DNA of 64,000 nucleotides from Lepidurus packardi (Eukaryota > Arthropoda > Branchiopoda > Notostraca > Triopsidae): positions 558,001 to 622,000 of the forward strand of contig JAKZAN010000004.1 in assembly GCA_023053545.1 (NCBI GenBank), written 5' to 3'. Within the stretch, counting starts at the first letter, position 1. The number at the start of each line of letters is the position of its first letter. The position numbers and the translations under genes were made by a program. Below, piece after piece: positions 42,056 through 53,059 of the stretch. Below the pieces are notes generated by a model. The model had not been told where the DNA came from and searched no databases. It worked only from the letters and a program-made list of their open reading frames with translations.

Positions 42056-43874
42056 ATGGCAGTGGTAAGTTATGAGGAAGGTTTTTGTGGAAAGTCAAGA
42101 TATTACGAGTTTTTAAACTTAATTTTAAAATGTACATTATTTTTTATTGCTTAGACTATGGAAAAGTTCATGTGGATTGTGGTGATCGTATGCCTGGAGG
42201 TAGTTTCAGCCGAGAACCGTGGCTGGGAATCGGACCCGAATACGGTTGGCAGTAATGTGACCTCTGATCCTCGTTCAGGCAAATGTAAGTGGATAGTTTT
42301 TCGCAAAAAATTGTGTTTGGTTTTAATTCGTTTTGACTTCGGCAGTCTTGTCACTGTTTTCCATCGTCAAGTTCAAAAATGACGCCTGCAAAGGCAGCAA
42401 TAGCTACAATGGGACGTGCTTAACTTCTGCAGAATGTTCTACAGCTGGTGGAACTGCGGCTGGCTCTTGCGCCTCTGGATTTGGAGTTTGCTGCACCCGT
42501 AAGACACATTTTGAACTAAACTAAGGGAGTCCAACGCTCAAATTTCACGTTTTAGTCATTATATCGAAATGCGGGCAAAGCACGTCGAGAAACTGCACGT
42601 ATTTCACGAACCCCGGTGGTGTGGGTACAACGTATTCCACCGGCGGTCAATGTTCGATGACGGTCAAGAAATGCGATGACAACGTTTGTCAATTGCGGGT
42701 GGACTTTATTTCGTTCAGTATCACACAGCCGACCAACAGCAGTAACAACCTTTGCCTTACGGACATATTCACGGTCAGCGGAGCTTCTAACAACGTGCCA
42801 GCAATCTGCGGTGACAATGCTGGACAACATAGTAAGGAATTACTATACGTGTTTCTTATTATTCCAGTATTTTGCACGCAGTACTCGTTTAGTTCATGAT
42901 TTTTTAAAATAATTTTTAGTGTATCTTGATGCGACGACTGGTCAGGAAAGTTGGACTCTCAACTTTATGCTTTCCGGAAGTTCGTCTCGAACGTGGAATT
43001 TGAAATTAACCCAGATTCCTTGCGACTCACGGCTTACAGGTGTGTAGACACGAATCCATTCATCTAATGACATCTAAATTTTGAATCATTCTGAATTACG
43101 TTTTATTCATACAGCGCCGAGCGATTGCCTTCAATACTTCACGGAAGCATCCGGGACCATTAAGAGCTATAATTTCGATTTCGTTCCTAATACCGATCCA
43201 GCGAGGCAGATTTCTAACCAAGACTACTCCATCTGCATCCGCAAAAACCAGGGGTTTTGTGGAATCTGCTACACCGCTTGTACGGATTCTGTGAATACAG
43301 CTAACCCGGTCTCGTTTACCATCAGTGAATCCATAGCGACCCGAAACTTTGCACGCAACGAACAAGCATTAGCGGTAGCTGCAGTAGCTGCAGTAGCTGC
43401 AGTAGCTGCAGTACCTGCAGTACCTGGAGTACCTGCAGTACCTGGACTAGCTGGGCCAACCAGCGATACTCCTGCCATTCCTGCCGTTCCTGCCGTTCCT
43501 GCCGTTCCTGCCGTTCCTGCCGTTCCGGGCATTCTTGGCGGTTGTGCCAAAGATTGGGTCTCGATTCCTTGCGGCACTGATCAAACTAATTCTGCATTAC
43601 TATCAGTTGTCGGAGATTACACAACTCAGTGCGTTGACAAGTTTTGTGGGAGATTCTTCAACCCGATCAATGGCCTTGCTACCAATGCAGCTGTATACAG
43701 TAAACATTGTCACATTTTAGCTTAATTACAATCTTAAAATGCTCCGTTTCCCTCGCAGGTTACCGGACTCCGTTCGAAATTCGCTACTACACCGACAGCA
43801 CGGAAACTGACGATGCTGCTAACATGGGTTTCTGCCTCAACTATGTTCAACAAGCCTGTACCTCGACCGGGTAA
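42056..43874 (+). CDS. Secreted CUB-domain protein with Ala/Val/Pro repeat
   Basis: Seven exons (42056-42064, 42155-42284, 42346-42498, 42556-42831, 42920-43039, 43115-43699, 43759-43874) splice in frame into 462 aa. The first exon encodes only MAV. Signal peptide ends near residue 22 (VVSA). A small Cys-rich module (NDACKGSNSYNGTC ... GFGVCC) of the kind found in arthropod CUB and clip-type secreted proteins comes next. Two CUB-like regions follow: CSMTVKKCDDNVCQLRVDF / NNVPAICGDNAGQH, and CLQYFTEASGTIKSYNFDF / QDYSICIRKNQGFCGICY. Residues about 314-368 are AVAAVAAVPAVPGVP-type repeats inserted in the second region. Function unknown; extracellular binding protein inferred. Confidence 0.88.
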
Positions 43875-44248
43875 TACGGACCAGCGATGAAAAGCCTTTG
43901 GGTGCGAATTAATCACCCTTTTGTAGAGCAATTTATTTATTCTTTTGCATGTTTTAGACGTGAAACCATTAGTTTATTCTGTACCACTTTTGAATTCTGT
44001 TGCAAGATAAAATCCTCCGCAGTACAGATGTGGTTTTGATGGTTACTTTCATTTACACTAAAAAAAAAAAAAGAAAAATTATGGTGTTTTAATCCACAGT
44101 TTGAGGGCGGCGTTTTTCCCCGAAAAAATGCAGCAAAAATAGAAACTTAGACTTCCGAGTAAAATTTTGTACAACTTTGAGTAGTAAGAATTTTACTTTT
44201 CCTGGTAGTGAAAACTTCTGAGATTAATTAATTTATCCATCACGTGAA

Positions 44249-44434
44249 ATGAAAGGACATTTTTACTTTTTATATTTACTGTTAATCATTATAATTCTTA
44301 GCCTTACAGGCCTTTTAGTCGTCTTTTATTCAACTTCTGGGGATCTATGGAATTGCACGACTGTCAAGGGCTATTTACGGAGTGAGTTTGTAAAAAGTTT
44401 CGATAGATTGGGTGGCTTTATTGACTTATTTTGA
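44249..44434 (+). other. Possible orphan type II membrane exon
   Basis: A 61-codon frame starts MKGHFYFLYLLLIIIILSL, a strong signal anchor, followed by a short stem with FYSTSGDLWNCTTVKGYL. Such starts are typical of Golgi glycosyltransferases, and the fucosyltransferase gene follows 1.2 kb downstream. No catalytic exon is linked to it, so it may be the remnant of a paralog. Confidence 0.35.
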
Positions 44435-44704
44435 TCGTAAGTTGTTGAAAAAGAAGACGTTGTTTTAGATTTTTGTCAGCACCCCGTAACTGGTTTGCTT
44501 GCTATGAACCGCGATTAACCCACGAAGCCCGCTACAGTATGCAGGTTCCTGGGTTACTGTTTAGTACATGGACGGTAAAGTGAACGAGTGCCCGTTTGTC
44601 GTTTGGTGAAATACCGAACGACAAAACGAGAAAAATGTGATGAGCCGATGGAGAGTCCCGACAAGTTTGTCTCCGTCTCGTCCATAAAGTCTCGTCTTAA
44701 GACA

Positions 44705-44895
44705 GGCCGTTATGGACAGTTTGTGCTGGCTGCAGGCTCCCGTATACCATAGCTCGGTATAAGCGGTTGGTTTGAGCATATAGTGAACAACCAACCCACC
44801 TTTTTTCCAATGAATAATAAATTATTTACTTTCAAATTAAAGTTTGCAACTGTGTGAAATACATTGCCTAAAAATATGCCCTTTGATGTTGCACA
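44705..44895 (-). pseudogene. Fragment of the ionotropic receptor intron 8 region
   Basis: It aligns with about 30750-30990 in the same orientation (GGCTCCCGTATACCATAGCT vs GGCTGCCGTATATCATAGCT; GTTTGAGCATATAGTGAA; AATTAAAGTTTGCAACT; GTGAAATACA). It covers intron sequence next to exon 9 and lacks an open receptor exon. Confidence 0.65.
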
Positions 44896-45659
44896 GTTGC
44901 TAAAAAAATGAAACTTTTGTTTAAATATGTGGACAATCTTTTTGTTCTTTTAGTTCTAGATTTTAAGCTATGGGGGCGTATTTGTGTTGCGTGGATGACG
45001 TGAACCTCTTTTAGGTTAGGTGATGTTGATGCACAGAATATCGCGTGACATAGAGCGCGATGCACGCAAAGATTGTGAACATTATCGAAGCTGAAAAACA
45101 ACTAAAAAATTCGTAATTGTCTTATTTTCCTTGACATTGGTGAGTTTTACCGATTTCCATACCCATTTTTTATACCATTCATGAAAGCTAAATTACATGG
45201 GTACTAATGATAATTTCAATTTCTTTAACAATACTTTTTATAAGCTAATTATCTTCACAAAGTCGAATTCCTTGAGGAAGTGACTATGTTGGATGGTATA
45301 TCAATTTTTTAAATATATATAGTAATAATGTCTTTCATCCCAATAATCAGCTTTAAAGTTAGAATAATAATTTGGAATTTTGAGGCCTTTTCAGTGCAGA
45401 ATTCATCAAGTTACAAATAAAATATTGTGAGCGACGCTAAAGGGGAGAAATGGGTGAAGAAATTTAATTAATTGTAATGGAGTGCAAACATGTTCTGCCC
45501 TATTATTTCTAGTACTATGATTATACCGACCTAGAGTGATAATAACTAACGCGCGAAATGAATTGTTGGCCTTGCATTGGCTGTAAAGTGAGAACTGTTT
45601 TACGTTCATAAAGCAGGTGTAAAAGGAAAAAAAAGCATTGAGCCACCTTTGCGAAAACG

Positions 45660-46982
45660 ATGTCCAAACCGTCAAAACTCTTGGTGGTCACCGTCCCTTC
45701 TGCATGGTTCCTTCGCAAATGGAAACGCATGGTTCTTTATAGCTATTTATTAGCGATTGCAGTCATTTCCTTTTTCTTGATCCTGGTCGTGCTAGCTGGT
45801 GCTCTCTACCCAAGCTTTAACCAGGTTGAGCGTATTTTAAATGGCAATTCTGTCGATAAACCTGGAATGGAGGTATTCACATTCTAATAGCTTGATTTTA
45901 ACATCTAAAGTAAATGCCTTGCAAAATTGATCTTGTTTATGAAGGATGGCTTAGCCAGGCCCAAGCTGATTCTCTATTGGACCAAATTCTTCGATGCGAT
46001 CGATTTCCATGTGGGGTTTGGCGAGAAACCGTTCAGTGGCTGTCCCGTCAAAAACTGCCTGTCGACCAACAACCGATCCATGTTGCATCTCAGTGATGCC
46101 GTTGTATTTCACATAGGCGACATTCGCTCTATCGATATGCCACCTTTTCGCCTCCCTCATCAGCGCTGGATTTTCTTCTATATGGAGCCCCCTCATCATA
46201 CCGTTCCTTTGCATAATTATGCCCACTTATTTAACTGGACCATGACGTACCGCGCCGATTCGGACATTTACCATCCGTATGGTAGAACATGGCCTATCAC
46301 TAGAAGGATCCCGACTCAGGTCAATACCGTGAAGGTGACCGAATTGATTTCGGATCTCAATGAATTCCGTCAGCTGAGAAATTCTCCCAGAGATGATGTG
46401 GTGAATCTGCGCTTCGATTACGACGCTTTTATTAAGCGTAAGACGAAAGGTGTAGCTTGGTTTGTTTCAAATTGCGTCACAACCAGCGGAAGAGAAAACT
46501 ATGTTCACAAGCTGAGGCAATTCATTGATGTCGATATCTATGGAAAGTGTGGTAACCTCTCCTGCGTCGGTCGCAATTCTTGCTCGGAAATGGCTGGTAA
46601 AGACTACAAGTTTTATTTGGCTTTTGAAAACTCCGTTTGTGTGGATTATGTCACTGAAAAGTTTTTCAATATGTTGCACCATGGAGTAGTACCCATTGTT
46701 TTCGGACTTGAGGCCCATAGCCAAATTGCACCGCCCAAGTCGTTTATTGATGCTGACTCGTTTGAGTCCCCCGAAGTGTTAGCACAGTATTTGCAGGTCC
46801 TGATGAACAATGATACACTTTATAAGGAATACCTCCAATGGAATGACAAATTCAAACCGAAAGTAGTAGGTGGATGGTGTACCTTTTGTCAAAAGCTTAA
46901 CGATCCCAATCAGGGTACGTCCATGTATAGTGACATTCATCAATGGTGGTTCAGCAAAGGTCATTGCGAACTAAGAAGCTAA
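45660..46982 (+). CDS. Alpha-1,3-fucosyltransferase (GT10), intact
   Basis: Exons 45660-45872 and 45945-46982 (72-base intron, phase 0) encode 416 aa. It is a type II Golgi membrane protein: a short basic cytoplasmic tail (KLLVVTVPSAWFLRKWKRM), a signal anchor at about residues 25-48 (YSYLLAIAVISFFLILVVLA), a stem, and the GT10 catalytic domain. Diagnostic motifs are GVAWFVSNCVTTSGRENYV, the family signature KFYLAFENSVCVDYVTEKFF (about residues 290-310) and HGVVPIVFG. The enzyme transfers fucose from GDP-fucose to GlcNAc-containing glycans. Conserved Cys pairs near both ends of the domain are present (GWCTFCQKL). The first exon start is the only in-frame ATG upstream of the anchor. Confidence 0.93.
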
Positions 46983-47948
46983 AGAGCGTAATGACCAGAG
47001 CATGGCGTGACAATTGCTTTTCGAATATGCGTGTTATGGGTTTCACCTTTGGTTTTGTAACTATGTTAATCTTGCTCAGAGAAGCGATCTATATTATTAC
47101 ACTTCCATAAAACATTGTCTTTAAAGCAAAAATATTGGAATGAGCCAAAACATTGAAAATGAACACGTCTCTGCGGATGATCCAGCAAGTTCAAATAAAA
47201 TCAGCCAAGTTCTGATTGAATTGGCATGGATTTTTATACCTTCTATTAGTCATATTTAGCCCAGTTTCAAGAATAACTGCAAAGCTGCATGAAAAAAAAG
47301 TACTGATTGTATGGAAATTGGGTGACTTAAAAAACAGCTTAAAAAAGACAAGTTTCAAGCTGAACGAGACAACTTTAAAAATTGACTCGTGTCAAACAGA
47401 CGTTGTAAACAAGTTGCAAGTTGGGACCATTTTTGCAGCTGATTCAAACTACAATGCAATCCGCTTATTTAAGTAGGCTCGGGACCGGACGGACAGCATT
47501 CAAATATGCGGAATACTAAAAAATACCAAGTTACCTTAGGTTTTACATTTCGTGATATGGGACTAAAACGGGACAGTAAAATTTTCTTTCAATTGGGCGG
47601 AATATTCAAATAACTGGAGTCCACGGTATACCAAATCAACTTAGTAAATGTAGCAAATTACTGTTCCCTGTGCAAAAGGTCGTCACTAATTTCATTCAAA
47701 ATGCTTCTACTCGTATTTCCTTGTTCTCGACATGTTCAATTAGTTTTATTGCTATAGATAATTACATCGTGTAATAAAGAAAAACACTGTGTACAACTTG
47801 AAAGCAAATCCAAACTATATACTGGATTGTAACTGAAAATTAGTTATATAGCAATGAATTAATAACACAAAATTACTTTGCAAGCTGAAACCTTCTAAGG
47901 GGTCTGTTCACGCATAAAAAATAATTGCAACGAAACACCTGTAGGCAA
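46983..47948. other. Spacer with one unassigned frame
   Basis: A frame at about 47216-47476 begins LNWHGFLYLLLVIFS (signal-like) but has no in-frame ATG and no splice partner that I can see. Nothing else is recognised. Confidence 0.35.
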
Positions 47949-48400
47949 ATTTTACTCAGCTGTACAGATTGCACATATATTTTTGTTTCATGATTACAGC
48001 CTGAGCGAATATGTACTACGTAGTCTGTTTAGTTCATACAGTTTTAATGATCAAAACCTTGTTATTAGATAATTTTAAAAAATTGACGTTATACTTATCG
48101 CTGCATGAGAAAATTGCTGTTTGTTCCAGTTTTACTCAGCTGTACAGATTGCACATATATTTTTGCATAATTACAGCTTGAGCGAATATGTACTACGCAG
48201 TCTGTTTAGTTCATACAATTTTTATGATCAAAACTTTGTTATTATATAATTACAGAGAACTGACTGTTATACTTATCGCTGCATGAGAAAATTGCTGTTT
48301 GTTCCAGTTTCACTCAGCTGTACAGCTTAAAAATAAGCAGCAAATTTGGATGTCATCCAGCCAATTTTCTCATGCAGCGATAAGTATGACAGTCAATTTG
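47949..48400. repeat. Tandem plus inverted repeats before a hAT relic
   Basis: A unit of about 178 bp (TTTTACTCAGCTGTACAGAT ... GAGAAAATTGCTGTTTGTTC) occurs at 47949 and 48129, with a third start at 48307. 48358-48400 is an inverted copy of the unit's end (CCAATTTTCTCATGCAGCGA). The last direct and inverted copies could form a hairpin of about 35 bp with a 60-base loop. Confidence 0.75.
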
Positions 48401-48429
48401 TCGTTTCTCTCCATTTTGCTAAAGAACTA

Positions 48430-49131
48430 TTCTCTCACTCACTCCCCCTCTTGGCAAAGTTCTCCAGTCTCCTGACTGTGATTCAGCTGCTGCTTGTGAT
48501 CATGTAGAAATTGTTTTAAAGAGGACGTTAGAGATGAGAGAGAATAACGCAGATAGTTATTTTGCTTCTATGGTTAGGGAATCAGAGCGTTTTGCTAAGG
48601 ATTTGGGTATTGAAATATCCCGCCCGCGCACAAGAGGTAGGTTCAGGCGACTCCAACTTTAGATTAGTTTTACAGGAGCACAGTATTCATTCCCTTCCTT
48701 GACCATTTCACAGCTGAGCTTGAACAACGAGTCGTTGCTCGCCGAAACGTTCTTTCCTCGCTTAGTGACATAATTCCATAAAAAATAGCACTGGCAGAAA
48801 TCGTGCTGTCTGGCGCGTAAAGTGGGAAACCGTCCAGCAAGTAGATAGGCCTTCTGCTATATCTGCAGTTCAGATATGAAATTCGGGATATTTCCCTAAT
48901 ATTTCTGTCCTACTTACGGTTATGGCCACATGGCCAGTTAGCACCGCTACTGCAGAAAGGAGTTTTTCTAGTCTAAGAAGACTTAAAACTTGGCTAAGCA
49001 ACTCCACTGGGGAGGAAAGACTTACAGAATTAGCTCTCCTTTCAATACACAGGAGTCTTCACATATCTCCTGAACAGGTTATAAATGTCTTCGCAAGGGA
49101 AAAAAAACGGCGGACAGATTTCGTACTGTAA
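48430..49131 (+). pseudogene. hAT (DUF4371) transposase remnants
   Basis: Three blocks in order: VLKRTLEMRENNADSYFASM...FAKDLGIEISRPRTRGR (about 48510-48640), VFIPFLDHFTAELEQRVVA (about 48681-48760), and the C-terminal dimerisation block WPVSTATAERSFSSLRRLKT...TGEERLTELALLSIHRSL ending at TAA 49129. The catalytic core between them is missing and stops separate the blocks. Confidence 0.75.
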
Positions 49132-49612
49132 TATTTAGATTTCTATGTCTTTTTACAAAAAAAAATTAGTTTAAGTATAGTAAGAGAAGCATGTTAGGAC
49201 TAATCAATTACTGCACTAATAATGATCTTTAGCAATTCAGTCAGTTTAATACTTTTAAGTCCGAAGTAATATTTTTATTTGCTTAAAGAGTGCTATTTTC
49301 CAACGTCAACTCCTCCCAGTGGTATTGGTGGGAAACAGCTCTGTCACATTGTGTAATGTAACGGAAAAATGGGGATACGAGCTCTACTACGTGGAACATA
49401 ACCCTCGTCAAAATGGCAGCCTAACGACGACACAGAAGTCTAAACTCATATATTAAGCAAAATTTATGTTTACACTATCATGTTTATACATATGTCCAGC
49501 ATATTTCTTCGATTAATCGACTTACACTATTAGAATAAAAATCACGTGGCTTACCAGGTTCAATGGCTAAAACACCACCCGAAACAAAATCCTGGATACG
49601 GCCCTGCCACTG
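48430..49612 (+). mobile_element. Relic of a DUF4371-type hAT transposon
   Basis: Coding remnants (below) are followed by an end sequence at 49591-49612 whose reverse complement, CAGTGGCAGGGCCGTATCCA, is typical of hAT termini (CAGTGGCGGATCC type). The left end was not found, and the internal part is short, so most of the element is deleted. Confidence 0.6.
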
Positions 49613-49752
49613 TATAGACGTTATTGGATGGATGTACATCCATCCATCTAATAACATTAATACCATATGTAATCATATGTAATAACAATAATCCGGAGAA
49701 CGTGTTGACAAATCTTACAGTCAGCGTCGCTTCTTCTTGTGTTTGTTCTGTG

Positions 49753-50060
49753 CAAAACGTCTCCGTATTTAGTGACAAACGGGTGCAATGTATCCGACGG
49801 TACAATTTGTTGAACATTTTCTTCAGCTAACGGAGTAAAAGAAAGTACAAGTTTTAACGATTCTCATCAACTTTCGTTGATGAGAATCGTTAACCTTAGC
49901 TAACCTAGCCTAACCTAAGCTAAAGCATTTCCAACCCAACTGCCAATTTTCAACTCGAGTAACACCTGTTTGTCATTGTTTTTCGGGAGAACGCTTTGCA
50001 ACAATTATACACACTGAGTGTCATTTTGAACTCTGGGTTCTGAAAATGGAGAACCTGTTG
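49753..50060. mobile_element. Diverged copy of the telomere-repeat TIR element
   Basis: It is the reverse-orientation counterpart of 32574-33089. The right end GGAGAACCTGTTG (50048-50060) and a decayed left end (CAAAACGTCTCCGTATTTAG, 49753) frame a hairpin with perfect 18-bp arms (49854-49893, loop TTTC) and a short TAACC tract (49894-49925). Aligned body segments include GACACT/AGTGTC and CGTTCTC/GAGAACG. No target duplication remains. Another isolated end, ATCCGGAGAACGTGTTG, lies at 49691-49707. Confidence 0.75.
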
Positions 50061-50310
50061 GGAAGTCTCTTTCTACCCTCTAGGCAGGGAGAGACCTCGG
50101 TAGCTTAATGAAATAGCTTAAAGATACCTCCAAATTCTGTTATGAAAGCAATTTCTGGGAAACAGCTGCAGGAATAATTGGTAAAGCATTATTACAAACA
50201 AGGTGCCGGTGTGATGCATGTATTAACCAGTATAGAATTGTGCACACAACTGCACACAGTAGCCCATACCCTGACTTGAAATTTGAGACCTAAGCTAATC
50301 AACAGTACGC

Positions 50311-50345
50311 ATATATACACCGTGCACGTAAAAGTTGTCAGTTTT
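50311..50345 (+). promoter_or_regulatory. Core promoter of the glycosyltransferase-like gene
   Basis: CATATATACACC (about 50309) and a GTCAGTTTT initiator (about 50337) precede the ATG at 50360 by the usual short leader. Confidence 0.5.
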
Positions 50346-50359
50346 AATAATAGTGAATC

Positions 50360-51610
50360 ATGAGACTAGACACGTTCATTAAAAACTCTGTTTTAACACT
50401 TGCCTTCTGCTTGTTCATTACCTGCTTGTTCTGGTATTTGAATCACAAATTAGACGCCTTGCCTCAGATGTCCTTCCCATCATTCAGATTGGCGAATCAA
50501 GTGACGGAACAATGCTCTTGTCCTCCAGAAAGTCGCATAACCGAGCGGCCCTCAAACATTGCAAGTCCGGAAAGTCTGTGTCAACCCGAAGTAGCTGACA
50601 GAGGATTGCACCAAAGAGTTGTTTCGTACTGCTTGGAGGGTGACGTAACTAACGAAAAGATCTTAGACCATTACTTTCGTTTCATTAACCAAGTAGCGCA
50701 ACAAGTAGCTGATATCTACCCAGGTTAAGAAACTATCTTATTAGTAACTCAAGACTGAACTTTTAATGCTTCGCTTCCAACAATATACAGGATGGGTCAT
50801 GCGGATTTACCACAAGTACAACTCAACAAATCCTGCGTTTAAGGAACATCTCTGTAAGACCTACTGCCAACACGCACACGTTGACCTGTGCAATGTCACC
50901 TATCTGGCGTTGAAGTCACCAGACCCTTTGACTAAGGATGTTGCAGACACTTTTCTCATGATGTGGCGGTTTTTACCGATGGCTGATCCAACCGTGGACG
51001 TTTTCTTGTCCCGCGACTTGGATAGTTCTGTGACGATGCGAGAAGGTGCAACTGTACGTGATTGGCTTTATGACGCAAAGGCGACGTTACAAGTCTTGCG
51101 AGATAATCCTGGTCATCTGAAACCCATCATGGGAGTTGCATCAAGAGCTATTTTGGCAAATGAATCTGGAAGTTAATGAGTAAAGTGTTTGTAGGAATGT
51201 GGGGAGCTCGTTCGGACCTTGGTAGACGAGGCGAACTTCGACAGATCTTTCTAGAAATGAAAACACAATCCTTCTCTCGTCCTAAAAGATACGGAATCGA
51301 TCAAATTATGTTGACCCGGTTGCATTCAGCAATTGGAATGGTAGACTCGGTAAATATTAACTTACTTTATTAAAGTTATTGAAGTTATAAATAATCTAAA
51401 CAAACAAAATAATAGAAAATAAACAAATAATTACAGGTACGTTACGAATCGTACCATTGTACCGAGTTTCCGAATATAACAAGACCGTATCCTACGCGGA
51501 GAGAGGGATTTAATTTCGTTGGATCCAGAGTGTTCCAGGAAACCAAACGGTTGCCTAATTGTCCAATTGAGTGTCGTCCACCTCAACACGAAGATTGGGA
51601 GCATTGTTAG
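50360..51610 (+). CDS. Type II Golgi glycosyltransferase-like protein
   Basis: Exons 50360-50723, 50791 to about 51135, 51195-51349 and 51437-51610. The N-terminus has a signal anchor (VLTLAFCLFITCLFWYL). The catalytic-like part has YHKYNSTNP, then FLSRDLDSSVTMREGATVRD, where the DLD/RE pattern matches an arthropod family of putative nucleotide-sugar transferases; HLKPIMG and MWGARSDLGRRGEL should be adjacent in that family. The intron between them (about 51136-51194, 59 bases, ends TAG) has no usable GT at the expected place, leaving a one-base conflict, so either the donor is damaged or the exon ends differently. Exon 4 is Cys-rich and ends EDWEHC. Substrate unknown. Confidence 0.65.
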
Positions 51611-52020
51611 ATATGGTCCTACACTTTTGCTCTTGTTTCTTCATAAATTTTAAGATTGCGGGTGTTCTGACGCAGTTGTTTAATTCGCACCAGTATAGAT
51701 TGCTCGAGCTTGTTCACTGATGTATGTGATCTATTAAAAACGCGAAAATTTTACTACCTTAGAGTTGTTGAGTTTCTACTTTAAACTGAAACCCAAGGTA
51801 GACGTGGACAAATCACTTTGATCAATTTAGGTTAGAGTATCTTTTGTCTAGAGCATCAGCCAATCACCGAGTGATTGGCTGGTAAAAGACGCGTTTGTAT
51901 GAAAGAGCTTGTAATAAATCTTACTTTATTTTTTTTCGTTTTTATAAATAATGTTGGTGTTATTTTCTATAGTAAGTTACATAGTTATTTTCCGTCCCCT
52001 AAGTTGTGAAAGTAGACAAC
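51611..52020. other. Spacer with a perfect hairpin
   Basis: 51857-51881 has arms CAGCCAATCAC / GTGATTGGCTG with loop CGA. No gene. Confidence 0.5.
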
Positions 52021-52550
52021 AACATTTGCAATGCACAAAAGCCATGACGAGTCCCAAAGACGCGGCTTATGAGAGCTTTGGTACGTTTCTGTTTGTTATT
52101 CACTACTTGGACTTCTTCTAATATTGGATCTCGAGGCAATTAAGAATAGGGAACGTCATAAACATAGGCTGATATTTAATCAAGAATTAAAAACATATTC
52201 ATTATACACGAATAGATTGTTTAAGAGTAAGTCTTTGCACTGGTGCATGTGTCAGTTCTAGATTCCAAGTTCGCTCAGAGACGAACACAATAACAGAGGT
52301 AATCCAACCCATGGCTAAAATAGCAAACGCCGTTTGCACTTGATTGTCAACGAAGTCAACGATTGTCAACGGAGTGTCTTCTTACTTTGGAAGTAGGTTG
52401 GCCATTTGGTAGCAGGGAATGTCTCCTATTGGTACCACCTACATTTCTGTCAATAAGTTCTGCGAAAATTTTGCACTTTGTATGCGTACAAGTGTTTCTG
52501 CGATCACCATAAAAAGGTAAACTATACGGGAGCTTTAAGGGCTTTTTTCT
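52020..52550 (-). pseudogene. Fragments of the ionotropic receptor locus
   Basis: 52037-52430 matches about 30100-30490, that is the 3' flank and the last ~200 coding bases of exon 10, with deletions (TTCTAGATTCCAAGTTCGCT lacks 14 bases). 52450-52550 matches about 33375-33480 in intron 4 (GCGAAAATTTTGCACTTT, TAAACTATACGGGAGCTTTA). Pieces 3 kb apart in the intact gene are adjacent here, so it is a deleted duplicate. Confidence 0.8.
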
Positions 52551-52809
52551 TTTCATTCTTTTCATCAGCTTTTTTCTGTTCATCGATAAAAGTTCCTTGG
52601 CCTACTCTTGTTCGTTTTCTAACTAAATTAGTACAATATTGGAATTTCTTGTATGCTATTTCATAACCAGAATTTAGGCCACATATTGCGCCACCATGAG
52701 CTCGCTCATAAGGTGAAAGCGCAGGGAACGCCTCCAATATTGATTTGTCGGTATTTAGTCGAACTAAAGAACACGTGCTTTTCCACGAGACCAAAGTCAA
52801 AAACAACAA
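52522..52809 (-). CDS. Hypothetical 95-aa protein, doubtful
   Basis: The frame starts MLFLTLVSWKSTCSLVRLNT (weak signal peptide) and has an even, protein-like middle (LSPYERAHGGAICGLNSGY, then KKFQYCTNLVRKRTRVGQG) with three cysteines. Its Lys-rich end (KKALKAPV) lies in the duplicated receptor-intron sequence, where the same ending KKKKNALKAPV occurs at 33430. The 3' end is thus borrowed from a repeat, and the frame may be a truncated exon of an unknown gene. Confidence 0.35.
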   Translation of the reverse strand: MLFLTLVSWKSTCSLVRLNTDKSILEAFPALSPYERAHGGAICGLNSGYEIAYKKFQYCTNLVRKRTRVGQGTFIDEQKKADEKNEKKKALKAPV

Positions 52810-53059
52810 AATAACGGTTTGAGAGTTTTATGCGATGAAGTAGATACAAAATGTAAGCTTAACGGCATTTTATCATTGTTAACAGGTGGCTTAATTCCTT
52901 CTTTCAAGTTGGCTACAAAAAGGACCTAGAAGTTAGTGATTTGTATCAAATCTTACCGGAAGACTCGTCAAAAACATTAGGAGACTCTTTAGATAGGTAT
53001 AAGATCCGCTACAGGTGTATATAATCAAAATCTGAAATGTTAAACATCATTATAGAGAA

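Noticed and set aside
43360-43540. CRISPR-like or satellite array
   Set aside because: The repeats are contiguous, in frame with flanking CUB sequence, and encode Ala-Val-Pro runs.
43269-43577. Minus-strand collagen-like frame of 102 codons
   Set aside because: It is the antisense of the Ala-Val-Pro coding repeat.
49624-49830. Plus-strand frame of 68 codons after the hAT relic
   Set aside because: It overlaps element ends and has no similarity or promoter.
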